A DNA stretch of 64,000 nt from Tetracentron sinense (GCA_015143295.1 CM026571.1:34624505-34688504); one strand, 5' to 3'. Counted from the first letter of the stretch, positions 45,900 through 57,671 are shown. The notes: generated by a model from the sequence alone, not told the origin. Program-made: numbers and translations.

Positions 45900-46300
45900 A
45901 GATAACCGGCTCCAATTCCACAAACCGTGCGGATACAAGGATACTTGAAGAACCAAATAGTGGTGGTGTTAGTGGATTCTGGAAGCACTCATAACTTTCT
46001 TGACCCCTCCATTGCAAGTAAAGCAAATCGGCCTATTTCCTCGGGATGTCGATTTGAAGTCATGGTGGCGAATGGCGAAAGACTTGCAAGTGAAGGGCGG
46101 TGTGAAGACGTAACCATATCTCTACAGATTTTTACATCTTACCATCCGGTGGATGTGATGCTATTTTAGGGGCCCATTGGTTACAGACCTTGGGGCCAAT
46201 CCTACGGGATTATTCTAACTCATCCATCCAGTTCACCTTAAATGGCAAGCAACACCAATATAGAGGAAAATCATCCACCAATCTATTTCTAATAAGATAA
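45900..46300 (+). pseudogene. Element H: retropepsin
   Basis: MRIQGYLKNQIVVVLVDSGSTHNFLDPSIA starts near 45927; DSGS (family D[ST]G) is the active site. VMVANGERLASEGRCEDVTI follows, and a second frame after 46169 continues with LGPILWDYSN, the usual linker toward RT. It is interrupted at 46301 by the hAT element. Confidence 0.9.
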
Positions 46301-46308
46301 GGTGCAAC

Positions 46309-46460
46309 CAAGGTTCAAAATTTCGACAATATCAGCGATATATCGTCGATATTTTTCGGTATCGTCGGTGATCGATGCATCTACATGATGTTCAACAAAA
46401 TTTATATGGTTTTGGGAGATATCACCGATATTGATGATATATCGTTGATACATCATTGAA
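46309..46460. repeat. hAT left end with subterminal CGATATATCG words
   Basis: Within 150 bp of the left end are CGATATATCG (46328), CGTCGATATTTTTCGG (46340), GTCGGTGATCGATG (46363), CACCGATATTGATGATATATCG (46423, split into shorter words) and TGATACATC. The right end has ACGATATATCTTCCGATATATC (52475-52497). Such subterminal repeats are typical binding sites of hAT transposases; binding here is inferred. Confidence 0.7.
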
Positions 46461-47394
46461 ACAGGCTGAAATAACGTGAAATCCTTTTTTTGAGTGGGTT
46501 TTGTAGATTTGCAGGCAACATTCCAAAACAAAGAGTCACGGGCTGGAAAACCTGTGAAGAAGAGGGAAAAAGCAAACATCTACAAAAAATCCGTGAGGAT
46601 TTGATGTGAAGAGAATATCTTTAAAAAGCAAACATCTACCGAAAAATCTCATGAATCATCATGCAATATCAAAAATATTTGAATGGAATCTTTGATTTAG
46701 AAGATTAAAAAAAAAGGGGGCGAAATTTCACATTAGGAGAAGGAAGAAAAAGAAGAGGCAAGAGCCAAGCCTCATACCTGTGGTTGCGAGAGCCGAGAGG
46801 AGCGTCGTCGTTGCAACCTGAGCCACCGTAGGTCTGAAGGTGAGTAATCCCTCTCCCCTTTTCAGCTCTTCTTCTTTCTGCGTTTTTTTTTTCCTGGTTT
46901 TGCTTTACGAATGTGAGATAGTGAGAGAGTTAGGTCTTTACTCTTTAATGGTTGGGCTTTTGCATATGAGGCCCTTAATTTTCCATAGTTTGCAAATAAA
47001 CTATTAATAATAACATATTAACAAATTAACTCAACATTGTTTCCTAATTTGCACATAACCAAACCTTGCTTCCCTTGAGACTTTTCATTATCCCTATTAG
47101 TAAAATTACTATTATACCCTTAAGATATTTCATAACCTCACAAAACCCCCTTAACCAGCCTTGAACTATGGTTAACCAGCGCTAGCTCTTGTGAATTTTT
47201 TTTCTTCTAAAAACTTAGGTTAAAGGGGTGTCCCTCTTAACTCTCTTTAACTATGGTTAAGATTCACTAACTTTTAAGGTTAAAGCATCTAACTTTGGTT
47301 TTAAAAAAATAAAATAAATTAACATGTCACCTTGTTACTCCTTTTATAATTTTGACTTCTATAATTTTTTTAAAGCATCTTTTTAAAAAATACA

Positions 47395-47510
47395 GCATTC
47401 AAGGGTTAAAATTTTTGGTTAAAAAAATACAGTATTCAAGGGTTAAAAAAATACAATATTCAAGGGTTAAAATATACAGTGTTCAAGGGTTAAAAAAATA
47501 CAATTTATTT
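47395..47510 (+). repeat. Short tandem repeat, about 30 bp, inside hAT
   Basis: Four copies of an AATACAGTATTCAAGGGTTA-type unit, near 47390, 47430, 47450 and 47475. Lies in the noncoding AT-rich left half (46460-48780) of the hAT element, in which I see no coding frame. Confidence 0.75.
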
Positions 47511-48225
47511 TAATCTTTAAAAAAAATTATAGCATCTAATCTTGAATTTTATATTTTTAAAAATATAGTGTCCTTTTTTTAACTCTCTATAGGCTATAAC
47601 TAGAGTTAAAATTTACTAACCATTAGGAATAACTGAATAAAACATCTAACTTTAGTTTTAAGATTTTTTAAAAGATGTTTAGTATAAAAAATTTCTACAA
47701 ATGATGTGTTATGTAAAAAAATATATTATATGACAAAAACAATATTTTAAAAACTAATATTGATTAATATTACACCTAATCCAAAAAAAAATGTATTAAA
47801 AATTTTAATATAAGACTTTTTTTATTTTAATTATTATACTTGAAATTCATTGATATTATATTTAGTTATTAATTTTAATAATGTTCTGTTACTATTATTA
47901 ATAGCTAATAATTCTTAAAATTATTTTTTTAAAAAAAAATATTATTTTGTAAAGGAATTATATTTGTAGAAGAATTATATTGTAAAAGAATTAACCCGAG
48001 TAATTCCACCACTCTATAATTTGTAAAAGAATTAAACTTGTTTTTTCAACCAATTAGAAAAATATAGATAGAAAAAAAAAACTTTGATTTTGTGTTTTGG
48101 CATAGAAGTCTTGCTTGATTACATTAAATTTGTAATCACCTAAACAACACTCAATAGACTTAGATTACATCAAAATAAAAATTCTATATATTTAAAACTT
48201 AAATAGGAGTCCCACACATTTAAAT

Positions 48226-48440
48226 AAAATTGCATCAACTTCTTTTTTCATAATTACATCAACTTCATAGTCAAATCAAATTACATCAACTTCTTTTTTC
48301 ATAATTACATCAACTTCATAGTCAAATAAATTTACATCCACTTTTTTTTTTACATAATTACATCTACTTCATAGTCAAATCAAATTACATCTACTTCCTT
48401 TTACATAATTACATCCACTTCATAGTCAAATAAAATTACA
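48226..48440 (+). repeat. 56-bp tandem repeat, about four copies, inside hAT
   Basis: The unit alternates AATTACATCAACTTCTTTTT and ACATAATTACATCAACTTCA, then TAGTCAAATC. Four copies begin near 48226, 48281, 48334 and 48390 with minor changes. Noncoding. Confidence 0.8.
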
Positions 48441-48787
48441 GTCCTCTTCCTTTTCTCTTGATGCAGGGTCTCCGATCATTTAACCATCTTCTCTCATTTC
48501 CATATTGATTCAGTCCTGTAAAAACATTGAGCTCATCAATTGCATATAGAAATAGTTTGAGAAACTAAATTAAATTTCAATTATTTTTCATATAGAAATA
48601 GTTTCAGAAACTAAATTAACTTTTAATTTTTTATCAACTTTAATGTGCATTCATAAGCTTTTCATATTTATAAAACAATTAACATGGATAATCATTAAAA
48701 AAAAGAATCACGGGTTTTGGTGCTTGATTATATTATGTGTTTGACATTTATATTTATTGGTGATCCACTAGGAAATTTTTTTTCATT

Positions 48788-51140
48788 ATGGTACGGGACT
48801 TAGGTTGGTCGCATGGAAAACCAATGAAAGGGAACAAGAATGGAGCAATATATAATTATTGTGACAAAAAAATAAGGAGCGGTAGAATTACTCGATTAAA
48901 GTACATCTTGCCGGGGGTGATTCAAATGTGGCTGACTGTCCAAGTTGTCCGACGGAGGTAAGACAAGCTATGATGGCTCATTTTACCGCTGGAGCTAAGG
49001 AAAGGCTGGAGCATGCCACGCAGCAAAATGTAGTCCGTGAGGAATTGAGGCGTGGTTTACAACCACCAGCAGATGTGGATGACGACGACGAAGATGATAC
49101 TTTATACCCAATTAAATGTATTGGTGTTGACGAGAGGCTAGCATATCGACAGACCTATCGTCAATCTATGCGCCAGTAATGGGACATGGATTAGGAGCGG
49201 TCATTTGTAGCTCGCATGTGGTCTGCCGATTTCAGAGTTAGTGCCAGAGCAGGACCATCAGGTTCAACTGGTAAGACATCTGATGTTGGGACTGGGACAC
49301 AACCATATGGTATGTTTGGCAGCTCCCAGAGCATAAAAGTCCCAAATCTGCCACATTCATCTTTGTACAAAAGTCGAAATGCAAAACAGAAGCGGCTGAA
49401 GGAAATGTGGAGTGGGGGAAGTCTGGTAGAGGCGCTTGGAACAATTGTATCCAAGTTTTTTATACATAGTCATGTGCCTGCTAATGCCGCCTCAACCCCA
49501 TAGTTTAAGAACATGATTGACGAGGTAGGATGGGTTGGATTGGGGGTAGAGCCTCCTTCTCCATATGATATTACAGGTAAATACTTAGACGCAGAGGAGA
49601 AGAAGATGAGAGACTATATTGACACCCTAAAGCCAACGTGGGAAAATTTTGGTGTCACTATTATGTGCAATAATTAGACAGGGCCCACTAGGTTTTCAAT
49701 CATCAACTTTGTGGTGTACAGTCAGGGAGGACAATATTTTTAAAGTCCGTGGATGCATCTGATAATATAAAGGATTCAAAGTATATATATGGCTTGATGA
49801 AGGGTGTTGTAGAGGAAATGAGAAAGACAAATGTAGTACAGGTGGTGACTGATAATGGGAGTGCCTTCGTGAAGGTTGGGAAGATGCTTATAAAAAAATA
49901 TCATCTATATTGGTCTCCTTGCGTAGCCTATTGCATAGACCTGATGTTATGGGCGATAGGAGAGGAAATCAGTGAAGGAGGTTATTGACGAGGCAAGAAT
50001 GGTAACCAACTTCATATACAACCACAGTTGTGTTCTAGCGAAGATGAGGGCCTTGTATGGTGGTGAAATAGTACGGCCAGGGGCGACGCGCTTCGCCACC
50101 AATTTCATTGCCTTGGAGAGTTTGTCCAAACATAAAATTGGACTAAAGACATTGTTCACTGAGATTAATTGAGCAGAGTTTGGACACAGGCGCACTGTTT
50201 TGGCAAAAAAAGTTGAGAACATTGTCCTTAACAACAAATTTTGGTATAAAGTGGATGATACAACTACCATACTAGAGCCTATTTACCGTGTCTTAAGGGT
50301 GATAAATGTAGATAAGTGGCCGACTATGGATTCTGTGTACAAATTAATGTGGGTAATGAAGACATCGATAAAGAATGTGTCCCCTCGTGAATACAAGTGG
50401 GTCCACAAGATTATCGATGCTTGTTGGGATAAGACACTGGAGCATCCCCTTCATGCTATTGGTAAGTTTGATGTTTATTAGATGTTTACATTGAAGTTAT
50501 TGAATGTTTACAATAATAATTGCATGTCGTATAACTTTCATGTTTCAACATATTATTTGAACCCAAAGTATCATTATAATCACCAATTGGAGAATCGGGT
50601 CGACTTAATGAAGGTTGTTCACGACGTCTTCGAGACGTTGGACCCGAAGTGCAAGCAAAAAGGAGACTTCGGGAATGAGGTGAAATGTCTTTATCTCGTT
50701 AACTATAGGATATATATGTGCATAATTGCATTCTAATATATTCTATCTAATTGGAACATGTTTTCTCAAAATCTATAGCTAGTGCGCTTAAGGGATGCGC
50801 GGAGAAGCTTTGGAAGAAGTGCTGCTAAGGAGGGAAGGTCTAGGTTGACGCCGTGTGAGTACTTCCTTCCCAATAAAGTAACTATAGTTTATTTCTCTGC
50901 ATCAAAATATCTATGAAACTAATGGATAACACTGTTTAATTGTCAGCTGATTGGTGGCAAATGTACGTAACTGATTGTCCGACCCTCAGAAAGTTGGCGG
51001 CTTGCATGTTAGCACAGACTGCTTCATTTTCAGCATACGAGCGGAACTGGAGTATGCCCTCATCCACACAAAGTAGCGGAACTGACTTGGCTACAAAAAG
51101 CTGCAAAAACTGGTCTTCTATCACTATAATATGAAGCTGT
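48788..51140 (+). pseudogene. hAT transposase (BED, DUF659, hATC), interrupted
   Basis: Candidate start ATG 48788 (MVRDLGWSHGKPMKGN). The BED-like zinc finger has YNYCDKK and CPSCPTEV. The catalytic core DUF659 includes TGPTRFSIINFVVYS after a TAG at 49675-49677 (normally Trp in CNGWTGPT), and VTDNGSAFVKVGKML at 49845. YCIDLMLWAI follows; then a frameshift near 49975 leads to ATRFATNFIALESL and KWPTMDSVYKLM. The C-terminal ADWWQMYVTDCPTLRKLA with SAYERNWSM (50946-51060) is the hATC dimerisation region. Three AT-rich gaps (50475-50520, 50690-50780, 50860-50945) look like introns with partial splice signals. Function lost. Confidence 0.9.
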
Positions 51141-52130
51141 GACTCAGGCAATTGCAGATTGACACTGGGAGGCAACCTGAACAAGATCCTTTAGACCTGA
51201 TGTTAATCAGTGCCACTAAGGATCAAGATAATCCACTTTCTGAGTGGGTTAAGGTTTCATCCCTTGATGAAGATGATGGGCGTCCGAACGCAACTATAGC
51301 TAGCACAGTCGCTGAGATGGGCATCGATGTAGAAAGGGTTATTGCCACAGAAGTGGGGTCTAGCACCAGCGGTAGCAGGAGCAGCTTTAGCGCATAATCA
51401 TTTGATGAGATAATGAGAAGTCCAAAAGGTCTTGGGACTTCGGGTGGAGCAACCATTGTGACAAGTAGATTGTCCAATAGTAATAGTGAGTGTGGTGATG
51501 ACCATGCTGAGAGTAGTGGATGTGGCGATAGTCTTAGGTATGGGGGCAACGTCGGAGTTGAACCAGAGGAGAGCCAGAGGCCTTTGAGCCCATTCACCGT
51601 AGAGGCAGACTTTGACCATTCCACATAGGACCATGATCATGGTGCCCCGTCTTCACATCCAGCAGCAAGCCAACCGAGACATTATGTCTCTCGTCGCCAG
51701 GGCCAGGGCCAGGGCCAGGGACAAGATATGGGACACGATGCTTGTTTTGATGCCATAAAACATTCAGGCTCTAGTTTTAGAGGGTCTCAACGTACATGAT
51801 CGTCCAACCATTACTAGGATACATAGTCTCAGGCATCGGGCTCTCAAGAACATAGCTATGCACATTCCACACAGGACCAATATCCATATGGTTATGTCTT
51901 AGGGTATGAGCCATCTCTATATGGGTATGGAAATGTACATATCCAACTCTCAGTGGCGGTGGCAGTTGTGCCTCATCACCCACAATATCCACCGATGGGC
52001 GTGTTGCTGCATCTTAGCCCACATGACTATCAACGTTATGTACATGAGTATATATACATGTACCATAATGTGATGAGTTGGACACAATATTGTACCGATA
52101 TGGAGAACTAGTACTATAGTCAGTCTAGTC
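51141..52130 (+). pseudogene. hAT transposase C-terminal tail and downstream region
   Basis: Low-complexity coding-like sequence after hATC: SEWVKVSSLDEDDGRP, SSTSGSRSSFS, RLSNSNSECGDD and a GQGQGQGQ stretch near 51700-51720, then YAHSTQDQYPYGY and GNVHIQLSV. Such acidic, Ser/Gly/Gln-rich tails occur in plant hAT proteins. Two stops (near 51396, 51628) lie within. Family assignment is by context only. Confidence 0.6.
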
Positions 52131-52554
52131 AGGACAAAGATGATGACTTCGAACCTCCGCATAACTCCTTCTGGTGGGATTGTAGTTTTTTTGGTGGGTT
52201 GTATTATGTATGTTTGTATTATTATGAATCTTCTAAATTATGAATTTATAATTGATTGAGAAATAAATGAAACATGAATCAATCATACATTATCGTCACT
52301 TTTCAGCGCACATCTTTGCTCTTTTCTCATTGCATCTCTTATTTACATTGTTTTTTTTTAAATGTTTTTATTCTAAAAGGTGTATTAACATCTATTTTAA
52401 TATTTCCTGAAGTTTCACTGCAAAATTCTGTGTTTTGCCTAATTTTTTTGCAATTTTTCCAAAAATCACCGATAAACGATATATCTTCCGATATATCTTT
52501 TTTCCACGGCTCGACATGTCGAGCAATGTCGACATTCAGAACCTTGGGTGCAAC

Positions 52555-53990
52555 TCAAGAAGACTTCGACAATTGATAGGAAGGGTCTACTTCTACAACT
52601 CTACAATTTTAATACAAGTCAAATACAATGGAAGGTGGATACACTGATCCACAAATTATGAGCCAAATTCAAAGATGTTTTTACATTACATGATCATCGA
52701 ATTCCTCTCCTTGAAGGAAAAAAGCGGTATGTGTAAGACTTCATCGATACCCTTACTCCCAAAAAGGAAAAATCGAGTGAATCGTGAAGGAGTAGCTTCA
52801 ATCCGGCATAGTCCACCGAAATCAAAGTCCATTTTCTTCCCCCATTTTGCTGGTTCAAAAATACGATGGAAGTGGGTGTTTATATTTTGACTACTGAGCT
52901 CTCAACCAAGAGATGGTGAAGGATAAGTTTCCTATCCCCGTAATAGATGAGCTACTTGACGAGTTGAGCGGTGCCACCATATTTTCTAAGCTGGATCTCA
53001 GGTCTGGTTTCCATCATATACGGGTTCATTCCAACAATGTGCCCAAGACAGCATTTCACACACATGAAGGGCATTATGAATTTCTCGTGATTTCTTTCGG
53101 CCTTACAAATGTACCATCGACTTTCCAAATATTGATGAACAACATCTTCAGGCCATATCTTCGTAAGTTTATCCTTGTGTTCTTTGACGATATCCTTGTT
53201 TGTAGTAGAGAAATGTGTGTGATCATATTAGGCATATCCGAGAGGTGCTGGATATGTTGCGGGCACATCGGCTTTTCGCCAAAGAATCAAAATGCGTATT
53301 TGGTTGCCCTCAGATTGAGTACCTTGGCCATGCTGTATCTAAGGAAGGGGTCATGGTAGATCCGTCTAAAATACAATCTGTGATGAGTTGGCCAAATCCC
53401 CAAACTCTCAGATCATTGAGAGGTTTCCTGTGTCTCACTGGAGATTAGTGGAGATTCATATGTGATTATGGAAAGATTGCATGTTAAAGCAAGACTCTTT
53501 CCAATTGACGGATGCCGCAAAGGAAGCCATTGAGAAGCTCAAAATCACCATGGCCAAACCACCCATATTGGCCTTACCAAAATCTTCAAAGCCATTCACC
53601 ATAGAAGTGATGCATCTGACAATGGTATTTGGAGCGGTCTTGATGCAAGAGGGACGTCCCTTGGCCTCCCTAAGCCAAGCTCTCAAAGGCAAGTCTCTCT
53701 ACCTCTCTACCTATGAAAAAGAATTACTTGCTCTTGCTTTTGAATAAAGAAGTGGAAACCCTACTTGTTGGGGCACCAATTCAAAATCAAAACCGACCAC
53801 TAGAGTCTCAAGTTTTTACTTAAGCAACACATTGGCACACTAGTACAACAAAAGTGGATTTCAAAATTCTTGGTGTGGTTCAATTTAAGAGTGGCCGAGA
53901 AAACAAAGTAGCAGATACTCTTTCACTCCGGGAAAGTGAAGCGGAAGCCGGATTACTTGCCATCTCTAGTCCGCATGCCAAATGGGTTGA
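52555..53990 (+). pseudogene. pol: Element H: reverse transcriptase and RNase H
   Basis: RT begins after the hAT insertion with RYPYSQKGKIE and SPFSSPILLVQKYDG in shifted frames, then [20 protein letters not shown] and [15 protein letters not shown] (motif A). [15 protein letters not shown] follows, and [13 protein letters not shown] carries the catalytic pair (FFDD, family VFFDD). The connection [15 protein letters not shown] follows a shift at 53215. RNase H pieces: AVLMQEGRPLASLSQALKG and YLSTYEKELLALAFE, and FKSGRENKVADTLSLRES at 53872-53925. At least four frameshifts and stops. Confidence 0.9.
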
Positions 53991-54139
53991 TGAAATTAAG
54001 GCAAGTTATATCAATGAACCTGAGCTCCAAAATCTGATGGAACGATTCTCAAAAGGGAGCTTAACACTGCCAAATACACTTTCCATAATGGTCTTCTCTT
54101 CTAAAAGGGGCGAATCTTCTTGGGTTCAAAAATGCAGAT

Positions 54140-55260
54140 CAAGCTTCGTGTATTGCAAGTTTGCAACACCTCCACAGCAGCCCCACTGCAGGCCACTTTA
54201 GCTATCATAAAACCTTTCAAAGAATTAAGGCAGGCTTCTATTGGGTTGGTATGTGATATGATATCAGAAATTTCATAAGAGAATGCGATGTGTGTCAACT
54301 CAACAAATCCGAAAACATTGCACCAGCCGGGCTGTTGCAACCACTGCCTATTCCTCACAGAATTTAGACTGAAATCAGCATGGATTTTATAGATGGACTC
54401 CCACTCTCAAAAGGCAAGAATATGATATTGGTGGTCGTAGATCGCCCCTCAAAGTACGCCCATTTTATCTCCCTTTCACACTGTTATAATGCCACTATTG
54501 TATCACATTTAGTCATGGATCACATTTTTAAATTACACGGGCTGCCTGTGTCAATAGTGAGCGATCGTGATCCCACTTTTACTAGTACATTTTGGAAGGA
54601 GATATTCACGTTGCAGGGGATTCAACTTGCTCTTAGTTCTGCCTACCATCCCCAAATGGATGGACAGACCGAGATTTTGAATAAGCGTCTTGAAAATTAT
54701 CTTCGTTTTTTTACAGGAGCAAAGCCTAAAGAGTGATCTAAATGGTTGGCGCTGGCTGAATGGTGGTACAACACACCTCTCATTCCTCTACCAAGCTCAC
54801 TCCCTATGAAGCTGTCTATGGAGTTCCGCCCCCATACCTCTTATCTTACATACCAGGCATGAACCTGAGTGACCAGAGGGAAGGCAACAGATAAAGCTAC
54901 TATAACAAGACGAAGGCCCCTAGTAGCCACTCTATCCTAATACAACTAAGGGCAAGAGATAATAGAAAGGGCAAGAGATAATAGAAATGACCGTTACCCC
55001 CCTAGGCCTCGCCTCTCCCTCGGGTGTGCAAGCCGTTGAAGATAAGCTGAAGAATTGGGATCATATTTTGAAAATCCTTAAAGAGAATCTCCAATTTGCC
55101 CAAGCCTGCATAAAGAAGTTTGCTGATCGTCACGAGACTGAACGGCCATTCAAAATAGATTGGGTATACTTGTGCCTGCAACCCTACTGCCAACATTCTG
55201 TTGCTATACGAAGGGCTTTCAAAATCTTCCCCAAGTTCTTTGGACCTTACCAAGTTATCT
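54140..55260 (+). pseudogene. Element H: integrase (zinc, catalytic core and C-terminal parts)
   Basis: The zinc-binding N-terminal part is at 54160-54320 in broken frames. The catalytic core is open at 54380-54736: MDFIDGLPLSKGKNMILVVV (first D), LHGLPVSIVSDRDPTFTSTF (second D) and DGQTEILNKRLENYLR (E), so the DDE triad is present. SKWLALAEWWYNT follows after a TGA. The C-terminal part 54987-55262 has WDHILKILKENLQFAQACIKK, DWVYLCLQPY and FFGPYQVI. 54855-54995 looks like foreign or duplicated sequence: GGGCAAGAGATAATAGAAA is repeated (54951 and 54971). Confidence 0.9.
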
Positions 55261-55590
55261 AATGTGTGGGACCAGTCGCCTACAAACGCGATCTTCCCCC
55301 GTAGGCCCGTTTACACCCTGTGTTTCATGTTTCATCCTCAAAAAAGAAACTAGGTTCGAATACAACAACAATACCCACACTTCCACTGATTACCAAGGAA
55401 GGTGTTCCTCAATCGGAACCAGAAGCTATACTCCAACAGTGGATGGTTAAAAAGAGAAATCAGGCCGTCACAGCCTAACCGAGGTATTAGTACAGTGGCA
55501 GGGCACTGAAGTAGACGATGCAACTTGGGAGAACTACCACTAGCTGAAAGATCAATTTCCTAACCTTGAGGACAAGGGTAATTGAAGGGG
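55261..55590 (+). pseudogene. Element H: chromodomain-like C-terminus
   Basis: Frames after FGPYQVI read AYKRDLPP, LHPVFHVSS and QSEPEAILQQWMVKK, then RPSQPNRGIST with VQWQGTEVDDATWEN-like and LKDQFPNLEDKGN in shifted frames. This is the order of a chromovirus: 'LHPVFHVS', then chromodomain with W..Y..L...FP.LEDKG. The chromodomain is thought to steer integration by binding histone marks. Sequence is too decayed to test for the aromatic cage. Confidence 0.7.
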
Positions 55591-55597
55591 AGGGAAA
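55581..55597 (+). promoter_or_regulatory. Element H: polypurine tract
   Basis: TTGAAGGGGAGGGAAA immediately before the 3' LTR start (TGTCACGTG). This purine run is expected to prime plus-strand DNA synthesis. Confidence 0.85.
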
Positions 55598-55979
55598 TGT
55601 CACGTGCATGGAAGCTAGATCAACATCATGGGTTGCATGCAAGACGTGGTCAATGAAGGATAGAATGCTGGGCTGCTAGCTGTCTCATAAATCAGTTAAG
55701 AGTCTGTGATTAGTTTCAGTTAATATAACGTGTTGTAGTTGGTTATTAAATGTGGAGTAGCAATGTGTAGGTGTAGAATGTGCTTCATGTAGGTGTAGAA
55801 TGCGCTTCATTTAGGAGAGTTGTAGGAGTTGGTTCTTATCTAATTGGTATTTAAAGAAGCTGTGTATGCATGAACTTTTCATAGAGAAGAATTATCCTTT
55901 TATTTGTTATTGGAGGATTGGCTCTCTCAAAGAAGCCTATTTGCTCTCAAATTCTTTAATCGATTATTTACATGTTACA
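55598..55979 (+). mobile_element. Element H: 3' LTR
   Basis: TGTCACGTGCATGG ... CATGTTACA. It is the partner of the 5' LTR and is followed by CTGTC. It lacks the hAT-like insertion, so it shows what the 5' LTR looked like before. It also contains a short duplication, GTGTAGAATGTGCTTCAT and GTGTAGAATGCGCTTCAT, at about 55779 and 55795. Confidence 0.93.
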
Positions 55980-57641
55980 CTGTCTCTGGATTGCCACCTC
56001 CCACGCGTGTGGAGGAGTTATTTATATTCTAGTATTTTCATACTAATACAAAAATAATGGAGTCATCACCAACATTGAGTTTGGTGTTTTGACTCTTGGA
56101 TTTGCGAAAACTAGAGAATGGGTATGCAAATTCATTTATGGACCTGAGAAAGTGTTAGGCATCCTAATCTTTATAGAGACCTAAACTTCTCCAATTTTCA
56201 TTTTTTACTTATATCGATTTACCAGGTAAAAGAAATTAAAGATGAAATTCGATTAAAACAAAATAGAAATAAACCTATGAGAATTTATCGCTAATGTTAT
56301 TAGAAAAAGTTCAATCGGGATCAATAATCCTCTCATTTTCAAAAATTTCTCATAATCACAATAAGGAAGGAAAACATAAAATTCACGCAACAATCAAAAT
56401 CAATATCATCCTTTATTATATCAAAATGAATAAAAGCTTTGATTTTATAATTTTTTGGACTCTAAAGGCCACATTTATCATTTCAAGAAGGAACCGCTCT
56501 ATCCTCATGTCGTATCAAGTGAGAGACCTCCTCTTCTAGATATAGAAAATTTAGGGAATCCAAGAAATTTAAAAAAATAAGGTTATTATTATTTTGAATT
56601 CCTTTTCAAAATTTCCTCTTTTCTTCCAAGATTCCCTCCTACTTTGCAGATTGCCTCCAGAGAGTATCTCAAACTACTAAAAGAATAAGAGAAGGGATCT
56701 TAATTAAAAAGAAAGAAAACATTTATTCTACTAAGCTGAAAAATGAAAACGGCCTACATACCTTGTTGCAGTTCCCAGCTCTTCAGTTGCTTCGCAATAT
56801 TCCCTCCAAACACTCAGTTCCAAGATGATCTTCAACGTGAGGACCCTGACTCAGACGTTTGTGGCTCTTGGTCTTCTGAGAATTCCTTAAATTTTAATCA
56901 AGGCTCTTCAAGTTCCTCTAAGGCCCCTGAAGTTGCCAAGGTCTTCTTCTCTGGTTTTAGGTTTCAAGGTCTTGATCTCCAGGTGTGAAGGTGTTTTATG
57001 ATCTTTTGACTGATACGGTGTTGGGGGTTTGTATGAAGGTACAAAAAGAGGGGGAATGCCTTCTTTGGCTGATGTGGGACTAAACATTTTTAAAAATCTG
57101 AAATGAGGTGGCAAACAATGATTGGCTTTGTCATAATATAGATTTATCAAAAACATGTAGGGCCACCCATTTCAAATGGTGGCCTAGCATGTTTTTTCCA
57201 ATTTTAAACGATGTGCTAATCTGTATTAGCGCGTAATTAGGGATTTGATTTTGGGTAAAACACTACTGGTGACCGTTTGAAACAGTGTCCAGATCACTGT
57301 TCAAAACAAATGGGATGCTGTTCCAAACGGCAGCCAAACAGACCAACTGTAACAGCTAGGCTGTCGTTTAAGATGGCGGCCGTATATTCTGAACTGAAAA
57401 GGTAATCTATGCTGTGGGTAAAATGCCCTGTACATTTATATGTTCAATATTTGAAAGTTGAATTGTTTTGGAAATAGCTTCGCTCAAGATTGGATTTTAT
57501 ATGTTTTTTGTATTATTGGTGTTAAGTTCCTCTTTTGCCCTTAGAGATTATGCTCCTTCTAATCAATTCTTTTTTATTTACCTCAAAATTCTATTTTAGT
57601 TAGAATATATGTATGTAATTATGTTGGCTATAAGCTTTGCA
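55980..57641 (-). other. Sequence right of H, containing an LTR-like remnant
   Basis: After CTGTC the host sequence continues (CTCTGGATTGCCACCTCCCA). From about 56057, AATGGAGTCATCACCAAC and then GTGTTAGGCATCC are, on the minus strand, the end-of-LTR words of Tat-type elements (compare 7823-7950 in A). A remnant probably reaches 57300-57430, where GACCGTTTGAAACAGTGTCC and CACTGTTCAAAAC can pair. Boundaries and duplications were not resolved. The open frame at 56743-56988 is likely accidental. Confidence 0.4.
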
Positions 57642-57671
57642 GTTATTGGCCAACAGTATTGACTAGTTATG

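Larger units (their letters stand above)
46309..52546 (+). mobile_element. hAT transposon, 6.2 kb, with its own transposase, nested in H
   Basis: Ends CAAGGTTCAAAATTTCGAC on the left; the reverse complement of the right end is CAAGGTTCTGAATGTCGAC, so the terminal repeats differ at about three positions. An exact 8-bp duplication GGTGCAAC (46301-46308 and 52547-52554) flanks it. It contains a BED finger, the DUF659 catalytic region and the hATC dimerisation region in one direction. Subterminal CGATATATCG words lie at both ends. Several stops and shifts suggest that it is no longer autonomous. Confidence 0.95.
43933..55979 (+). mobile_element. Element H: complete chromovirus (Reina/Galadriel-like) with two nested hAT elements
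   Basis: Ty3/gypsy element with LTRs at 43933-44953 and 55598-55979 and target duplication CTGTC (43928-43932 and 55980-55984). In order: 5' LTR, primer-binding site, gag, protease, RT, RNase H, integrase, chromodomain, polypurine tract, 3' LTR. A small hAT-like element lies in the 5' LTR and a large hAT element between protease and RT; without these two the element is about 5.1 kb. The LTRs differ at many positions, so the insertion is old. Stops and frameshifts show it is dead. Confidence 0.95.

Noticed and set aside
46289..46579. Minus-strand frame of 96 codons at the left end of the hAT element
   Set aside because: Overlaps the target-site boundary and the AT-rich subterminal repeats; no homology recognised.
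56743..56988. Plus-strand frame of 81 codons (MKTAYIPCCSSQLF)
   Set aside because: Located in a decayed LTR-like remnant; no supporting splice or domain evidence.
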